NCBI GenBank assembly: GCA_905182985.1 | Contig: CAJJDN010000003.1 | Location: forward strand, 440,037-504,036 | Origin: Paramecium sonneborni | Lineage: Eukaryota > Ciliophora > Oligohymenophorea > Peniculida > Parameciidae | DNA length: 64,000 nt | Reading direction: 5' to 3' | In this document: piece by piece, positions 61,901-64,000 of the stretch | Layout of the letters: each line of letters starts with the position of its first letter | Position numbering within the stretch: position 1 is the first letter of the stretch | The notes under the pieces: model-generated | What the model was told of the DNA's origin: nothing | What the model saw: the letters and a program-made list of their open reading frames with translations, nothing else | Databases searched by the model: none | Made by a program: the position numbers and the translations under genes

Positions 61901-64000
61901 TTAAGTTGAAATGGATAATGTGGTTATTTCAAAATCTGTAATTTTTGATAACCCATTTTTTCTATTTGCTAATTTAAATTAGATAAATGAGTAGGCAGAA
62001 AATAGTATAATAATAAAAAATTCTTAGTTTTTTGAAAATATGTTAATAATTTCACAATAAAATAGATTTACCTCAATAATTGCTATAAATACAGAATAAA
62101 TAATCAATATAAGTATTATTAATACAACCTTTACTTAAAACTTTTTGAATGAGTACTTTTAAGATTAATCATTATATTCTTCTTCTACTTTAATTATTAA
62201 TGCCTAATCAGGTAATGTATCAATATCTAATTGCCATTTCAATTAGAATATCGCTTCTAATTCTACTGATTCAAATTTATTCATAAAAACTAAGCATCTT
62301 ATTATTTATAATTGTGGTTTTAGAAAATAAAATTAAATGAATCCTGCTATTTTGTAGAAATACTTGTTTGTTTCTAAAATAGATACAGAGGTTTCTAATT
62401 TAATGCTAAATTTTTAAATATTATCATCTGGAGGAAATGCATATTTTATAATTAATTCTATGATAATTGATAAAGTTATAGTAGAATAATCATTGGCTCT
62501 GAATGGAGGAGCTTTCTTTATAATTACTTCTTAAGAAGGATTTATAAATATAAATAATTCTAAATTTATAAATACTTCTACTACTTTATACGGATATTAG
62601 TTATCTGTTGGTGGATGCTTATATATTGACTCTTCAAAAAGTCGTATTAGACTTCTTATTGAGAATTCTGAATTTTATAAAACAACTTCGAGAACTTAGG
62701 CTGGACTTTTGTATATAGCACCCTCTTTTTTCTAAAATGAAATTATTTTAAATTAATTAACAATCTAGGAATCATTTTCAATCTAAAACTCAATATTTAC
62801 ATTTTCTCCTAGTAGATAATCTTCTATTTATTCAAACTTTTAAATTAAAAATTCAAAACTTATCAATACTGAAAATGCATTCAATGAATATTTATCTTAA
62901 CTTTAAGACATATCTTAACAAGATATTAAACCATTTTAAAGAGAAAATCCTACTATGTATGTTTAATATTGCAATTTTACAATGTTTAACTGTACATTTA
63001 CAAACTTTCACATTGCTAACATTTTAGAGATATTAAATGGTTACATTGTAAATTTGAATTAAATAATTATAGCTAACAGTACTTATTATGTTTCTCCTAT
63101 TATCAGAGTTTCTTTAAGAGAAGGTATTATTGAAATTATATTTATAGGTTTTATAGGGTAGATCTTAATTTCAGAATTAAAAATTTAATAGTTGTAATAA
63201 TATAAAACTTAATTTGGAGAATGCGAAGAAATAGAAGTTATTTAAACAAAAGATCTTTCTTGTTTTAATGAATATTAGGATATTGTATAAGATCCTATTG
63301 TAGAAACAACTAAAATGAATTTAAGTAATTAATTAATCTGTAATAAAAATTCGATTTTCTAAAATATTAATTATAACATAAGTTTAATAGAGATTAAAAA
63401 TATTAATAATTAACAAGAATTGATAATAATGGATACAATTATACAAAATAATGAATGTTCAAACTGTTATTTTGGAGTAATGAGTATATCAGATGTGAAT
63501 GTAAATTCAACAAATTTAAAAATAAATAATATAAGCTTAATCAATAACTAATGTGGAGTTATTGGTTGCATATCTTTTTTACAAAATTTGAATTTTAACT
63601 TCAAATAAATTTAATAGAATCGTATTTTGGAGATTTCCTCAGAAAGAATGTAATATATATAGAACAAAGAGATCTAATTAAAAATAAAAAATAGTTAATT
63701 TATCAATAATATTGCAGATTATGGTGGTGCATTATTAGTCAACGATTTAACTATATTAATTGAATAATGCTTATTTTAATTAAATTATGGTAGGTAGATT
63801 GGAGGTGCAATCTATTATTTTGCATCATCATCATAAAATAATATATTAATTCTAGATAGTTAAATTATATAGAATAAAGCTTAAATTGGAGGTGGTTTAT
63901 ATCAAAATGCAGAGAACATCTAATAATTTCAAAAAGGAAATGTCTATATAAATGAGAATTAAGGTAATAAATTTGCAGATAATCTTGCAATTTTACCAGT
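55927..64000 (+). CDS. Giant secreted Cys-rich / beta-helix surface protein (partial, runs off window)
   Basis: Starts MILSLIKHLILLKLISAYC, a signal peptide completed by a 22-nt intron. Next is a region of laminin-G/concanavalin-like strands (for example WHLLYYYVDTTTQQIKIYVL and SRFYILIGGDDF). Then comes a Cys-rich growth-factor-receptor/furin-like part at about 57.3 and 58.5-60.2 kb with many CxxC units (KCLEGCLACVMGSTCHYC, CGQYCSKCIYQQCLYC, CKQCPTTCKTC). Beyond 60.3 kb Asn/Ser/Ile-rich imperfect repeats such as NITFENLNLTNSKLIDFQS and INNIADYGGALLV suggest a right-handed beta-helix, as in polymorphic membrane proteins. Huge multi-repeat surface proteins of this layout are common in Paramecium and Tetrahymena. 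The frame is broken at 57513 by the N and duplicated block; with one copy removed it continues. A further 23-nt intron lies at about 58640. The gene is open at 64000. Confidence 0.85.
56316..57512 (+). repeat. First copy of an exact 1197-bp tandem duplication
   Basis: The sequence from here to 57512 appears base-for-base identical to 57514-58710. The copies are separated by one N at 57513. Because the offset is 1198 nt the reading frame is shifted, which would break a gene that is otherwise intact. This looks like the two sides of a contig join that failed to collapse. Confidence 0.9.
57514..58710 (+). repeat. Second copy of the exact 1197-bp duplication
   Basis: Same sequence as 56316-57512. 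Only this copy continues smoothly into the rest of the gene (DEYERKCDKPGYFTC), while the first copy is the one joined to the 5-prime part. Collapsing the two gives one coherent reading frame. Confidence 0.9.

Overview
This window is ciliate nuclear DNA, almost certainly Paramecium. It is very AT-rich. TAA and TAG are read as glutamine inside conserved genes and only TGA ends genes. Coding sequences are cut by tiny GT...AG introns of 20 to about 35 nt, mostly GTA...TAG. With the standard code the region looks like broken fragments. With the ciliate code and the small introns removed, most genes close exactly, with total lengths divisible by three. Long stretches are collinear with known eukaryotic families, so this looks like macronuclear-type sequence. 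Species cannot be told from the sequence alone.

Layout. 0-8 kb: UBA4/MOCS3 sulfur-carrier activating enzyme, CKS1 cell-cycle subunit, a broken AMPK-type kinase, a broken MORN-repeat gene, a secreted Cys-rich protein with a GPI-type tail, and ribosomal protein uS12/RPS23. 8-17 kb: an unrecognised gene with an internal TGA, a small ORF, a YAK1/DYRK-type kinase, GPI transamidase subunit PIG-T, a secreted EF-hand protein, an aldo-keto reductase, a probable pseudogene and a tandem CCCH zinc-finger protein. 17-28 kb: IFT140 (1398 aa), small ORFs, and a large PHD/extended-PHD chromatin-type protein. 28.7-36.9 kb: a giant minus-strand gene (2730 aa) whose centre is a 102-bp/34-residue tandem repeat array. 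Long plus-strand ORFs there are antisense artefacts. 38-50.8 kb: an OSCA/TMEM63-like channel, an RCC1-repeat protein, two unrecognised genes, an F-BAR protein with 40 consecutive TAA-encoded glutamines, a jacalin-like/PX/BAR sorting nexin, and a double-CBM48 Kelch protein. 50.9-55.5 kb: radial spoke RSP4/6, proteasome beta2 (PSMB7), NECAP, and a UBE2K-type E2 with a UBA domain. 55.9-64 kb: a very large secreted Cys-rich/beta-helix surface protein that runs off the window. It contains a 1197-bp exact duplication around a single N, most likely an assembly error.

Functional themes. Three products belong to cilia or are commonly ciliary (IFT140, RSP4/6, possibly the RCC1 protein). Several act in membrane traffic (F-BAR, sorting nexin, NECAP). 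Three concern the cell surface (GPI-anchored Cys-rich protein, PIG-T, giant surface protein). These are neighbours rather than operons: each gene has its own start, on either strand, with spacers as short as 22-52 bp.

The most unusual items are the giant repeat gene with about 17 base-identical repeats, the jacalin-PX-BAR and CBM48-CBM48-Kelch architectures, the pure (TAA)40 glutamine tract, two 3n introns without an in-frame stop, and coherent frames interrupted by TGA.
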